Assembly: GCF_002288925.2 (NCBI RefSeq)
Contig: NW_022098076.1
Span: 90,489,933 to 90,553,932, forward strand
DNA: 64,000 nt
DNA from: Delphinapterus leucas
Lineage: Eukaryota > Chordata > Mammalia > Artiodactyla > Monodontidae
Direction: 5' to 3'
Part shown: piece by piece, positions 1 to 10,290 of the stretch
How the letters are laid out: each line of letters begins with the position of its first letter
Numbering within the stretch: position 1 is the first letter of the stretch
Notes under the pieces: model-generated
The model's input: the letters and a program-made list of their open reading frames with translations, nothing else
What the model was told of the DNA's origin: nothing
The model's database searches: none
Position numbers and translations under genes: made by a program

Positions 1-612
1 CCAAAAAAATTGAACTCAGATTTGATCAAATCTTGACCCAACTACCAATTAATTTATGGGAAATACAGAGGACAGAAGAGCATGTGAAAGATACCATAAG
101 GAAGAGTCAGCACAGTCCAGACCACAGGAGACTATGTGACAAAACCGAATTTTCCAACATGCAAATTAGAAAGGACAGAGAGAGAATATATAAATAAAAA
201 CAGATCTGAGAGACACAGTGTTCAATCATAATAATTGGATCTTATATGGATCCTGATTCTAAGAAACAAGAAGAAAAAATTAGGAGACAGTTAGAAATTT
301 GATCACTGGCTGACTGCCTGATCATATTAAGAAATCCTTGTTAGTTTTTTTGTTGTAATAATGGTATGTTGAATTTTTAAAATTCTTTATCTTATAGAGA
401 GGCATTCTGAACTACTAATGGGTGATGGGATATGATGCCTGGGATTTATTTCAAAATAATATGGGAGTGGGAGGTGGATGGGGTTACAGATGATGCTATA
501 TTGGCCATAACTGGTCATTGTTGTAGTTGGGTAATGGGTACACTGGGGTTCATTACCCTACACTGTGACTTTTGTATATATTTGATATTTTACCATATAA
601 ATAGCTCTTTAA
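1..612 (+). mobile_element. Old L1M-type LINE 3' end
   Basis: The stretch follows the 3' UTR pattern of old mammalian L1M LINEs: 'ggatcctgattc' near 250, a 'gtaataatggta' block near 353, 'gatatgatgcctgggattt' near 429, and 'gggtaatgggtacactgggg' followed by 'ttcatta' near 530. It ends in a degenerate AT-rich tail near 612. The left end is cut by the window edge. There is no open frame of LINE type. The subfamily is not certain. Confidence 0.6.
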
Positions 613-786
613 AAATCTGAACACATCATTTTCTCCCATTCTGAGCTGTTCCTTTTCTTGAAAACCTTATTTCAGTTAAGGGTATCACCTTCCACCCAGG
701 TGCCTGAACCAGAAATCTGAAAGACAGCCAGTTCTCCCTCTTCCCCGCCACTTCACAATGTCCATTGAATCCTGTGTCCTGAAGAT

Positions 787-1262
787 TTTTTATCTCCTAT
801 TGTTTTTAATTGAGATGAAATTCACATAACATCCAGTTGACCATTTTGCGGTGTGCAATTCAGTGGCATTCGGGGCATCCACAACATTGTGCGACCACCA
901 CCTCTCTCTAGCTTCTAAGTTTTTTCATCACACCAGAAAAACTCCCTCTACTGATTTCCCCCTCCTCCCATCCCCTGGTAATCAGCTTTCCATCTCCTTG
1001 GAGTTGCTTATTCTGGAGATATCATATAAAAAGGATCATGCAGGGTGTTCCTTGGTTTCCCAGTGGTTAGAGCTCCGTGCTTCCATTGCAGGGGACAGGG
1101 GTTCCATCCCCGGTCAGGGAACTAAGATCCCACAAGCTGTGTGGTGTGGTCAAAAGAAAAAAAATAGAATTATGCAACCTGGGGACTTCAGTGACTGGCT
1201 TCTTTCACTGAGGGTAGTGTTTTCAAGGTTCATCCTAGTTGCAGTGTGTGTCAGTACATCTA
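787..1262 (-). mobile_element. L1 3' UTR fragment, interrupted by a SINE
   Basis: Read on the minus strand this is the usual L1 3' UTR. The plus strand shows 'ttaattgagatgaaattcac' and 'tgcaattcagtggcattc', and later 'ggcttctttcactgag'. The same element type recurs near 11.34 kb and 33.77 kb. A tRNA-Glu SINE splits it at about 1040-1166. An open frame of 168 codons across both elements (851-1357) is chance. Confidence 0.75.
1040..1166 (+). mobile_element. Short tRNA-Glu-derived SINE (CHR-1-like)
   Basis: It has the tRNA-like head 'ccttggtttcccagtggtta', the B-box region 'ggttccatccccggtcaggg' and the tail 'aactaagatcccacaagctg' followed by an A-rich run. It lacks the long 3' body of the other CHR copies, as do the copies at 13.67, 20.7 and 34.85 kb. 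The flanks 'atcatgca' and 'attatgca' look like a decayed target-site duplication. Confidence 0.8.
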
Positions 1263-1497
1263 AAATTAATTGTTCTCTCCCTTTCCATCTACTTACCAAC
1301 ACTGCTCAACTTCAGGCTTTTCTTCTCTCTTCCCCCGGCTATTTGAACAGACTCTGAGGTTATCACCCTGCCCCTCCAACACATCCTCTCTCTCCTGCAG
1401 CCAAAGTGACCTTGTCTTTTACCATCACATCCCGCTCCCTACATGAGCCAAACCATCCTTCCTTCAAGCTTCACACCTAGATCTACTCAAATTAAAA

Positions 1498-2376
1498 CAC
1501 CGTCCTCTTCTCCACACCCTCTCCAGCATCTATTGTTTCTAGATATTTTGATGATGGCCATTCTGACTGGTGTGAGATGATACCTCATTGTAGTTTTGAT
1601 TTGCATTTCTCTAATGATTAATGATGTTGAACATTAAAAAACTACAAATAGAACTACCATATGACCCAGCAATCCCACTACTGGGCATATACCCTGAGAA
1701 AACCATAATTCAAAAAGAGTCATGTACCAAAATGTTCGTTGCAGCTCTATTTACAATAGCCAGGAGATGGAAACAGCCTAAGTGTCCATCATTGGATGAA
1801 TGGATAAAGAAGATGTGGCACATATATACAATGGAATATTACTCAGCCATAAAAAGAAACGAAATTGAGTTATTTGTAGTGAGGTGGATGGACCTAGAGT
1901 CTGTCATACAGAGTGAAGTAAGTCAGAAAGAGAAAGACAAATACCGTATGCTAACACATATATATAGAATTTAGGGGAAAAAATGTCATGGAGAACCTAG
2001 GGATAAGACAGGAATAAAGACACAGACCTACTAGAGAATGGACTTGAGGATATGGGGAGGGGGAAGGGTAAGCTGTGACAAAGCGAGAGAGAGGCATGGA
2101 CATATATACACTACCAAACGTAAAATAGATAGCTAGTGGGAAGCAGCCACATAGCACAGGGAGATCAGCTTGGTGCTTTGTGACCGCCTGGAGGGGTTGG
2201 GATAGGGAGGGTGGGAGGGAGGGAGACGCAAGAGGGAAGAGAGATGGGAACATATGTATATGTATAACTGATTCACTTTGTTATAAAGCAGAAACTAACA
2301 CACCATTGTAAAGCAATTATACTCCAATAAAGATGTATAAAAAGAAAAAAGAAAGAAAAAAAAAACCACCGTCCTC
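1498..2376 (+). mobile_element. L1 with inverted 5' part (twin-primed insertion)
   Basis: The 3' part (about 1628-2366) is plus-strand L1: the end of ORF2, the 3' UTR, 'ccaataaagatg' and an A-rich tail. The 5' part (about 1508-1626) is L1 ORF2 in reverse: its complement carries 'aaatgcaaatcaaaactaca' and 'ggagagggtgtgg'. The two parts meet near 1627. A direct repeat 'caccgtcctc' flanks the element at 1498-1507 and 2367-2376. This is the structure known from twin priming of L1. Confidence 0.9.
1633..1974 (+). pseudogene. L1 ORF2 C-terminal remnant
   Basis: This open frame of about 114 codons matches the C-terminal end of the L1 ORF2 protein and runs to the natural ORF2 stop. Visible landmarks are LPYDPAIPLLGIYP, then DEWIKKMWHIYTMEYYSA, then the VSQKEKDKY region. 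The endonuclease and reverse transcriptase domains are missing because the insertion is 5' truncated and its upstream part is inverted. It has no promoter of its own and cannot make a working protein. Similar C-terminal remnants occur at 16.5 kb and, reversed, at 49.7 kb. Confidence 0.9.
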
Positions 2377-2439
2377 CATTGTTCTTTCTTCTCTCTCTTA
2401 TCTTCTTGATCACATTCACTCTAATTATTCTAACATTTA

Positions 2440-3255
2440 AAACACTCCTTGTCACGTTCTTTGCAGCATTCCTTTCATTAGCCAAACACCAGAACAAACT
2501 AAAAGCCCATCCATAGAGGCAGGGTTGGAGTAATTACAGTCCATCCACAGGATGGAATGTAATTATCATGCAGTCGTTAAAAGGAATGAGGCTGAAAGAA
2601 GCTAACATAAGGAGCTTCCTAGTGGGATGCACAGAGTAGAACACAGCATCACGTTCCCAGTGTTTCTTCCAAAGTGAATGCCCTGACCATAATAATGAGG
2701 GAACGATCAGACAGACTCAAATTGAGGGACATTCTACAAAACAACCGGCCTATATGTTTCATCTCAGTGTCATGAAACACGGAGAAGGATGAGCTACAGT
2801 CGCAGGTTTAAAAATTTAGAGACGTGACAAGCAAACGAAATGTGTGACCCTCTGTAGGATCCTGAATCAGAAAAAAATAAATTGCAATTAAGGACATGAT
2901 GAGGGCAACTGGTGGAATTTGAATACGGACTGTATATTAGACAGTGGTATTATATGGATGTTAAATTCCCTGAGAATGATGTGTACATTACACGGGTAAG
3001 GGAATGTCCTTGTTCTCCAGAGATACACCTGAAGAATTTAGTGGTAAACATGATGATGCCCCCTGCTCACTCCCAAACGTGTCTGCAATAATACCAATCA
3101 TTACATACATAGAGAGAGATACAGAGACAGAGCAAATATGGCAAAATGTTAACAAAATGTTGGCAAACTGTGTAATGGGAATATGGAAATGCATTGCCTT
3201 ATTTTTATCATTTTTCTGTAAGCTTGAAATTTTTCAAAGTATAAAATAATGAAGA
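2440..3255 (+). mobile_element. Old L1M-type LINE 3' region
   Basis: It has the late L1M 3' UTR order: 'gagggacattctacaaaaca' near 2724, 'atgtgtgaccctctgtagga' near 2840, 'tgaatacggactgtatatta' near 2920, and 'gggaatgtccttgttct' near 3000. The same family appears in reverse at 62.47-63.6 kb. Small open frames on both strands here show no codon signal. Confidence 0.65.
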
Positions 3256-3683
3256 AAAAATGAAGTAAATCATTGTATGCTGGCATGGAAAAATGTCCTT
3301 AATATGTTGTTAAGTTTCAGAACACAGTTATGAACTCGACACAGAAGCAGCCTGGGGTAATGCACACATCCCACACTCTATTCCCAGCAGCTGCCCCGGG
3401 GCAGTGGCTCCTAGCACTTATCCCGAGATGTGATACTTTCCCTCTCTTGAGTGTTCCTTTATAGATGATAAATCACATGGTCCATGAGCTATAGGAATGG
3501 GTTGAAGAGCATGGAGATTTTTACTTTTTATTTCATCCCAACCTGTAGAGTTTTAATATTTTTACTGGTGAGGATCCATCACTTTATACCGAAATACTCT
3601 CTTAACAAGTCTAAACTATTCATCTTATAAATTGTCTCTAATCTATAGGCATGGGCTTTGAGTTGCTCGTCAAAAAGTATTAT
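3256..3683. other. Unassigned stretch
   Basis: About 430 bases of moderately AT-rich DNA. I recognise no repeat, gene or RNA in it. Confidence 0.5.
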
Positions 3684-3696
3684 AAAAACCTAAAAG

Positions 3697-3889
3697 GGCT
3701 TCCCTGGTGGCGCAGTGGTTGAGAGTCCGCCTGCCGAGGCAGGGAACACGGGTTCGTGTCCCGGTCTGGAAGGATCCTACATGCCGCGGAGCAGCTGGGC
3801 CCATGAGCCATGGCCGCTGAGCCTACGTATCCGGAGCCTGTGCCCCACAACGGGAGAGGCCCGCGTACCACAAAAAAAAAAAAAAAAAA
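3697..3889 (+). mobile_element. CHR SINE, short form
   Basis: The head is 'ggcttccctggtggcgcagt', then the B box 'ggttcgtgtcccgg', then the body 'gccatggccgctgagcc' and the end 'gagaggcccgcgtaccac', then an A run. 'aaaacctaaaag' lies before it (about 3685-3696) and again after its tail (3886-3897). The next SINE starts immediately after that repeat. Confidence 0.95.
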
Positions 3890-3900
3890 CCTAAAAGATA

Positions 3901-4231
3901 GGGACTTCCCTGGTGGTGCAGTGGTTAAGAATCTGCCTGCCAATACAAGGGACACAGGTTCGAGCCCTGGTCCGGGAAGATCCCACATGCCGCAGAGCAA
4001 CTAGGCCTGGGCGCCACAACTACTGAGCCTGCGTGCCACATTTACTGAAGCCTGCACACCTAGGATATGTGCTCCACAAGAAGAGAAGCCACCACCATGA
4101 GAAGCATGCACACCACAACGAGGACTAGCCCCCCGCTCTCTGCAACTGGAGAAAGCCCTTGTGCAGCAATGAAGACCCAACACGGCCGAAAATAAATAAA
4201 TAAAATAAAATAAATTTATTTTTTTAAAAAA
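3901..4231 (+). mobile_element. CHR SINE, long form
   Basis: The head is 'gggacttccctggtggtgca' and the B box is 'ggttcgagccctggtc'. The body has repeated 'ccacaactactgagcc'-like units, 'gagaagccacca' and 'gaagacccaacacgg', then an AAAT-rich tail. It is followed by a third copy of the target sequence 'cctaaaagata' at 4232-4242, which matches 3890-3900. Confidence 0.95.
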
Positions 4232-4242
4232 CCTAAAAGATA

Positions 4243-5110
4243 TGCTCAGCCTCAATAATTATTAGTGCAACCTAAAAATTGAAAGAGCATGGTATCATTT
4301 TTATCAGACTGGCTAAAATTAGGTAAATTTATACATAGCATTAGTGAAAATGGGAGAAGGGCAGTTGGCCATCTCACACACTGCTGGTGGGAAAAATAAA
4401 TGAGCTCAGCCTTTTGGAGAGTATTTTGTAACACCTATTATAATGGAAAATGTGCATGCCTCACAATGCAGCAGTTTAACTTTTATATCCGTATCCTGGG
4501 GAAACTCTGTACACGAAGAGACACGTCAAAGTGTTCACTGTAGCATTATCTGTAACAGAAGAAACTGGAAGCCAACACCCACCAGTAGGGGAATCGGGCA
4601 AATAAAATAAGTGTAGCCCTATAAGTTTCAGCTGTTAAAAGAGATGCACTGAACTCATATATGGCAATGTGCATAGATTCAAAAACTTAAAATCGAGTGA
4701 AAAAGACAAGATACAGAATGATAAGCTGTGCCATTTATATGTAAAGTGTTTTAAAACACACAAACATATATACACATATATATTTACACTATTTATATAT
4801 ACATATGTATTTACATTATTTATATGCACATATGTATTTACATTATTCTTACATGGAACACAGGAATATGTACCAAGCTCATGAGAGGAGTTGGCTTTGG
4901 GGAAAATGAGAAGGATATGGAATTAAAGTGGCAAGAGGACCAACCTGACAGGTTCAAGGACATTAGCTACATCTGTAATGGTTTCATTTTTAAATTAAAA
5001 ATCAGGGGAAAAGTTGTGTCAAAATATTAACAGTTGTCAATTCTAGGTGGTACAAAAATGAGTGAATATTTTTAAATTTTTCAAATTTTTTTCAAAATAA
5101 ATATGAAGAT
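4243..5110 (+). mobile_element. Old L1M-type LINE fragment
   Basis: It contains diverged L1 ORF2 end motifs in order: 'cacactgctggtggga' near 4377, 'ctgtagcattatctgtaaca' near 4538, and 'gggaatcgggcaaataa' near 4588. A fragment of 3' UTR type follows. A short minisatellite lies inside it at 4774-4847. No reading frame is preserved. Confidence 0.6.
4774..4847. repeat. 27-bp minisatellite, 2.7 copies
   Basis: Units start at 4774, 4801 and 4828 and follow the pattern 'acatatgtatttacattatt' plus seven bases. Because 27 is a multiple of three, the plus-strand frame repeats nine residues (TYVFTLFIY-like). That pattern is a by-product and does not indicate a gene. Confidence 0.85.
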
Positions 5111-5596
5111 TTTAAAGTATGTGAAAGAATAAGTATTTTCATAATATTCTTCTGTCACCCAGGGGTTGGGGTCCTTGACAACATAAAATAAAGCTTATTC
5201 CCCCCAAATACCTACATCAATATCTTGACAGCATCTTGATTCTAAGGAATAAAATATAACCAGAATGTTGAAGAGTCTAAACAGAGCAGCACTCAGACAT
5301 GTAGTTAATCAAAAGTAGCCAGAGATACAACCCACACGTAGGATTGATTCATTCTGGAATTTTACACCTGCCAACATGTTCTTGGGAGAAATCATGGCAG
5401 CCACTCAAATGCATCTCTTTTTGTCCCAATTTCCTCTTTGAGTTAGTGAATAATGAAGTGGGAAGGGAGGACTAAGTCTTTTCTTTGTGATATAAAAGTG
5501 AATCTACTAATTTCAAAATGTGAAGATCAAGATCCAAAACAAATCTCTTCATACCTATAGTACATCAGAGCTCTAGGTATACTCAGCATACACTAG
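5111..5596. other. Unassigned stretch
   Basis: About 490 bases of AT-rich DNA with no repeat or gene that I recognise. Confidence 0.5.
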
Positions 5597-5778
5597 GCAA
5601 GAGTTCTCAAGCTAGCATTCATCAGAATCACTTGGGAAACTTACTAAAAATCCAAATTCCTAGGCACCACACTCAGCAATTATGATTCAACAGGGATGAG
5701 GTGGGGCTGAGCATTCTTTGTCTTTAGCAAACTTCCCAAATGCTTGAGATTTATATAGTCTGTAGAACACAATCTGAA
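5597..5778 (+). mobile_element. MER5-like hAT DNA transposon
   Basis: It has the MER5 pattern: 'gttctcaagctagcattcat', 'cagaatcacttgggaaac', 'ccaaattcctaggcacc', and then an inverted-style end. MER5 elements are non-autonomous hAT (Charlie) copies. No transposase is present. Confidence 0.65.
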
Positions 5779-5830
5779 AAAGAATTAAAAAGATTACTGA
5801 TTAGGGGATCAAGCAACAGCTTTGGTTATG

Positions 5831-6351
5831 CTGGTTTGTTGGTTGGTTGGTTGATTTGTTGATTGGTTGGCGGTTGGTTGGTTGGTTGGTTGGTTGGCCA
5901 GTGGATGGTTGATCGGTGGTGGTTGATAGGTGGTAAGTTGGTTGGTTGGTGGTTGGTTGGTTGGTTGGTTGGCCAGTGGTTGGTTGATTGGTGGTGATTG
6001 ATAGGTGGTTAGTTGGTTGGTTGGTGGCTGGTTGATTGGTTAGTTGTTGGTGGGTAGTTGGTTGGTTGGCAGTTGGTTGGTTGGTTTGTTGGCCAGTGGT
6101 TGGTTGATTGGTGGTGGTTGATAGGTGGTAAGTTGGTTGGTTGGTGGTTGGTTGGTAGGTGGCTCGTTGATTGGTTAGTGGTTGGTGGGTGGTTGGTTGG
6201 TTGGCGGTTGGTTGGTTGGCCAGTGGTTGGTTGATCGGTGGTGGTTGATAGGTGGTTAGTTGGTTGGTTGGTGGTTGGTTAGTAGGTGGCTCGTTGATTG
6301 GTTGGTGGTTGGTAGGTGGTTGGTTGGTTGGCTGGCATGTTGTTTGGTTGA
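5831..6351. repeat. TTGG-rich composite tandem array
   Basis: About 520 bases consist of TTGG units mixed with GTGG, GATT and GATAGG variants. The plus strand is almost free of C. A landmark 'ggccagtgg' recurs at 5896, 5971, 6091 and 6218, so the higher-order spacing is about 75 and then 120-127 bases. On the minus strand the array leaves a 246-codon open frame (5801-6541) that reads mainly Pro-Thr-Asn-Gln. Such a frame follows from the repeat having few possible stops, so I do not call it a gene. Confidence 0.95.
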
Positions 6352-6969
6352 CTACAATGTTTGTTTTCTCATAACTATGGGCAGAATTTCTGCCCATTTT
6401 CTCCCATTTGGCTCCTGCTCTCCACATTAGAAACTTGGCGTTTTCAGTATCCGTCCCACCCTTAACTTTCACATCAGAATAAGGTCTCGGATGGTTAACA
6501 CAGGAGAAGCACTCTGGAGTCAAATATTTTCTCAAATCCATCTGTTCTAGAAACCTGTACTGAGCTACCTTAGGACCAAGAACAAACCTAGTGTTTCAGG
6601 CCTCGGCTTTCGTGAGACCTGCAACATAACTTGCTAGGGGGCTGGTGAGTAATTGCAGCATAAAGCACGTTTCTCAGGTAGAGTCACTGTGAGGTGCCAA
6701 AGGGCCCAGACACCTGGTCAAGCATTCTGAGTGTGTCTGTGTTTCTGGATGAGATTAACATTTGAATCAGTAAACTGAGTAAAGCAATTGCCGTCTTTAA
6801 TGTGGGTGAATCCCATGCAGTCAGTTACAGGTCTGAACAGAGCGAAAAGTCTGACCCCTCCATGAGTGAGGGGAGATTCCTGCTGCCTGACTGCCTTTGA
6901 GATGGGACACTGGGTTTTCTTCCTGCCTTTGAACTCAAACTGAAACACTGGCTTTTCATGGGTCTCAAG
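6352..6969. other. Unassigned stretch
   Basis: About 620 bases without a repeat or gene that I recognise. Short open frames on the minus strand (6718-7244) run into the LTR-like and CA-rich DNA that follows and have no family resemblance. Confidence 0.5.
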
Positions 6970-7226
6970 AATGCCAGGCTTGGGAGTAGAACCATACTAT
7001 TGGCTCTGGGTCTCCAGCCTGCCCACGGCAGATGTGGGGACTTGTCAGCCTCCTCAAACGTGTGAGCCGATTTCTTATGATAAATCTCTTTGCATATGTT
7101 TATACATACAATACATGCATGCACACGTGCATACACACACACACGCACGCATACACATACACAACATACATCCTCTTGATCTGTGTATCTGGAGAACCCT
7201 GACTGATACAAGGAGCAATAGGAAGT
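6970..7226 (+). mobile_element. LTR-like remnant, 3' end
   Basis: The order 'gacttgtcagcctcctcaaa', 'cgtgtgagccgatttcttat', 'gataaatctctttgcatatg', a CA-rich block at about 7118-7165, and 'tctggagaaccctgactgat' is that of a common mammalian LTR 3' end. 'gataaatc' may be a decayed poly(A) signal. I cannot name the family. Confidence 0.5.
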
Positions 7227-8329
7227 GAATACACTCGTTCGCAAAAAAAGAGATCTGTTGTCTAGAGAAACAAAGTGAACTGGACAAAGTTCACACCGGA
7301 TGTTTCAGGACCAGGATTCACCAGATCTCCTCTGATCCATCATGGACTCCACCTCCGTGCTTGGTTACCACGCCATGCTGCTGTCACTCCCTCGTCCCCT
7401 CAGTTACCTTGCTGTGGCTAGTGACTGATGTAAGATGATGACTGAAGACAATGGGCTAACGGTGCCAGCAGACCCAGGGAGAGAATGTAAAGTTCTTTAA
7501 TGGCAAAAGCTACCCCACACGTGGAGTTGCTCTGATGTGCTCCAGGTGCCGGTGGCTTCTCACACCTGGCAGAACCCTCACTCCTCGTGGGTGCGGTCAG
7601 CGCCGCGCCCAGCCCAGTGCATGCAACTCTGGGCTTCTGGAAAACACATACCAGGTTATCTCCTGTCTTATGTCGATACCTGGCTCCTGTGTCCTTTTCT
7701 ATTGACTGTGTCTGTGATGTCCTTCTGTCGGTCAATCCCTGTTCCACAGTGACCAACATACACACTCAGCTATTTAGTTAATAAAGAAAAGGTCCCCAAC
7801 TCTTGATGAGGGGCTGGAACTCTACCACTTGGATCTCTGCAAGACACATCCTGTTAAAGTCAGAAAGAAGGCCAGCAGCCCAGAGTTGCTGTCCCGAAAC
7901 CCACATCCTGCCACGTGCCAGGGAAAGTCCCTGAGGCGCCCCCAGGATGAGGACAGGCTAGCATTTGTCCTCTGAGGATGCAGGCTGCACGAAGGCACAG
8001 CTGCTGGCTGAATCCCACAGCCAGGGTTGGACACCTGCTGAACATGGGCGGGCCGGCGCTGGGTCTACAGCATAGGACATTCAGACCATTTCAAATCAGG
8101 CCCTCTGCAGAGTGACAGGTCACAAAGAGGAGCCACAGCCGGGAAGAAAGGTGACTGTCTGCCCCTGGGAGAGGGAGGGAGGAGGAGGCCAGGCCAGGCT
8201 GAGGGCTGGGCTGTCACCAGACAGTGATCAGAGAAGGAATCGCTTTCATGTTGGGGCCGGGGCTAGATGGAGTTCTCCGGAAGGGGCAGAATTTCCAGCT
8301 GGGTAAACAGGTGGGACATAGAACAGAGA
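7227..8329. other. Unassigned unique DNA
   Basis: About 1.1 kb that becomes GC-rich after 7500. Open frames of 60-115 codons occur on both strands (for example 7418-7765 minus). They overlap each other and show no recognisable domain or splice-site arrangement that I can defend. Confidence 0.5.
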
Positions 8330-8539
8330 AGGGTCATTGTTGACGCAGGGGAAGAATCATTAAATTTGGAGATAAAGGATCTGTCAAGTAATGCGACTTT
8401 GTGAACATGTTACTGAACTATGCAGGTTTCGATTTCTTCATCTGTAAAATGGGCTGATGGTACCCACATCATGGTTGTCAGAATGCAATCTGAACCCTTG
8501 CTGTGTAAACTGTTGTGGCACTGTATTCACCGATGTTAG
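8330..8539 (+). mobile_element. MIR SINE
   Basis: It carries 'ttcttcatctgtaaaatggg' near 8433, followed by 'tggtacccacatcatggttg'. This is the core of a MIR element. Both ends are decayed. Confidence 0.7.
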
Positions 8540-8854
8540 GATCTAATTGTCTGTCCCAGGCATAGAGAAGAGACCTGTGGTTGCCAGGGGAGGGGGAGCG
8601 GGCAGGAAAGGAAGCACTGGGAGTTTGGGATTAGCGCATGCAAACTCTTATATACAGGATGGATAAACAACAAAATCCTACTGTAGAGCACAGGGAACTA
8701 TATTCACTATGCTGTGATAAACCACAATAGAAAAGAATATGAAAAAGAATGTATATGCATAACGGAATCACTTTGCTGTACAGCAGAAATTAACACAACA
8801 TTGTAAATCAACTCTACTTGAATAAAAATTTTTTTTAAAAGATCTAATTGTCTG
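8540..8854 (+). mobile_element. 5'-truncated L1 with 14-bp target-site duplication
   Basis: Only the L1 3' UTR is present: 'cctgtggttgccagggg', 'ggataaacaacaaaatccta', 'tttgctgtacagcagaaatt', then 'aataaaaatt' and a T/A-rich tail. A perfect direct repeat 'gatctaattgtctg' flanks it at 8540-8553 and 8841-8854. The repeat's perfect state suggests a fairly recent insertion. Confidence 0.93.
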
Positions 8855-10290
8855 ACCCATGGTAGAGTGTTCTGGAAGAGTTTGCAGACTCCTAGCTTTT
8901 ACTTTATAATTGGATCCTATAGTCGTCCTAGGAGGTGAACATCGCGGTCTCCAGTTACAGTAGAAGCGTCCCCGGGAGCTTCGGGAACGCATCCATGTAC
9001 ACCCCGGCCCCCACCAGGGCACACCCAGCGCTGCGGACTCCTGGGCCCCTGCTCTGCTCTCACCCCGCACTACCTGCCCTTTGCTGGCTCCACCCCCTCC
9101 CTACGGAGGTGTGAGAGGAAACCAACCCCCGCTCTGCTGATACCCACACACAGAGGGGGTTTTGTGTGGCCGTCAGTGCTCTGGACGCGGGCTCACCCTC
9201 TCCCACCCGCTCTTTTTGTCTCATCTCAGCCGGAGCCAGCCCCGTGCGCCTTCCCCTGCTTTCCCAGCCTTTGTCCCAGGCCTGGCGGAAGAGAGCCTTC
9301 CCGTGCCCCGCGCAGTCCTGGAATGTGTAATGAAGTCACCAGCCTGTGAAAGAAAAGGCCTCTGTTTCTGTGGGTGATGGGGCTGGGTTCCGGGACGTGA
9401 TGATGCAGCTCTGATCCTTAAAAAGGAAGTGGTGACTGTTAAGGGCACGTCATCTGGCCTGGCAGCTCTGAGAAGGAACATTTCATTTCTGCTCTGTGAG
9501 TTCCCTTCTGCCCTCTTAATGGCTCTGTGGCTGTCTGACCACATGATGGCCGTTGCTTTTCTGCCAGGATGGTATGTGCCACCCGGACGGAAGAGCCCCC
9601 ATCTGTATTTTCCCCCACTGGCCATGCAAACCGCACAGTGTCTGCTGTGGGCAGAGGGGCTCCTGGAGCTGTCTGGGCCCATGGTGGCTCTCACGCCAGG
9701 CCCAGATGACGTGCCCTCACCTGCAGTGGAGACCAGAAGTGTCACCCTGTCTTGGCTCCTGGGGATGGGGCCACAGGAGCTGTGGCTACTAAGCTGGGGT
9801 GATAGCCATCATGAAAGCCCAGGAGGCAATCAGTCGGGGGCCAGAACCACATCCACTGGGCAAAGCCAGAGCGAGGGCCAGGCCAGCTATATGATCAGCA
9901 CAAAGCAGATGACAGATGCCAGTGGGGCAAGGGTGACTGAGAATCCACAGGCCAAACGGAGGCCAAGCCCCACAGCACTTGGCAAGGAGAGGAATCATCT
10001 GAGCCAGGGAAGGTGAGATCTTTCCCGCTCGGTTCCTCAAGCGGACCACAGGCCACCTCCGTCAGAAGCACAAAGTGAGGCTGTTCGTTCAGAATCCTGG
10101 TTCCCACCCCAAACCAATCAAAAAAGAAGCCCTGAAGCTCTGGGCCAGGAGCCTGCAGTGTGAAAAGAGTTCCAGAGGGGCCACTTGAGTCCATTAAAAT
10201 TAGAGTCTCCACAGGGTCGGAACAAGTTCGCAGGTTGCTTCTTCTGGGAAGTGGGGAGAACAGAATCTCATAAATTATTTTTAAGCTTAT
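8855..10290. other. GC-rich unique DNA with overlapping open frames
   Basis: About 1.4 kb with no recognised repeat, and more GC-rich than its surroundings. It holds a 195-codon plus frame (9429-10016) and an overlapping 174-codon minus frame (9221-9745). Neither shows a signal peptide, domain or family motif. Long frames are expected by chance in GC-rich DNA because stops are rare. A weak MER5-like trace lies near 10080-10150. Confidence 0.45.

Noticed and set aside
851..1357. 168-codon plus frame
   Set aside because: It is antisense L1 3' UTR joined to a SINE.
3901..4231. tRNA gene (tRNA-Glu-like A and B boxes in the SINE heads)
   Set aside because: The tRNA-like part of each CHR copy is diverged and followed by a SINE body and A-rich tail. 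None of them folds as a normal functional tRNA gene by eye.
5801..6541. 246-codon minus frame rich in Pro, Thr, Asn and Gln
   Set aside because: It is the translation of the TTGG array. The repeat contains few possible stops in that frame, and the ends of the frame are unrelated flanking sequence.
6970..7226. Exon with polyadenylation signal ('ataaat')
   Set aside because: The motif order is that of an LTR 3' end.
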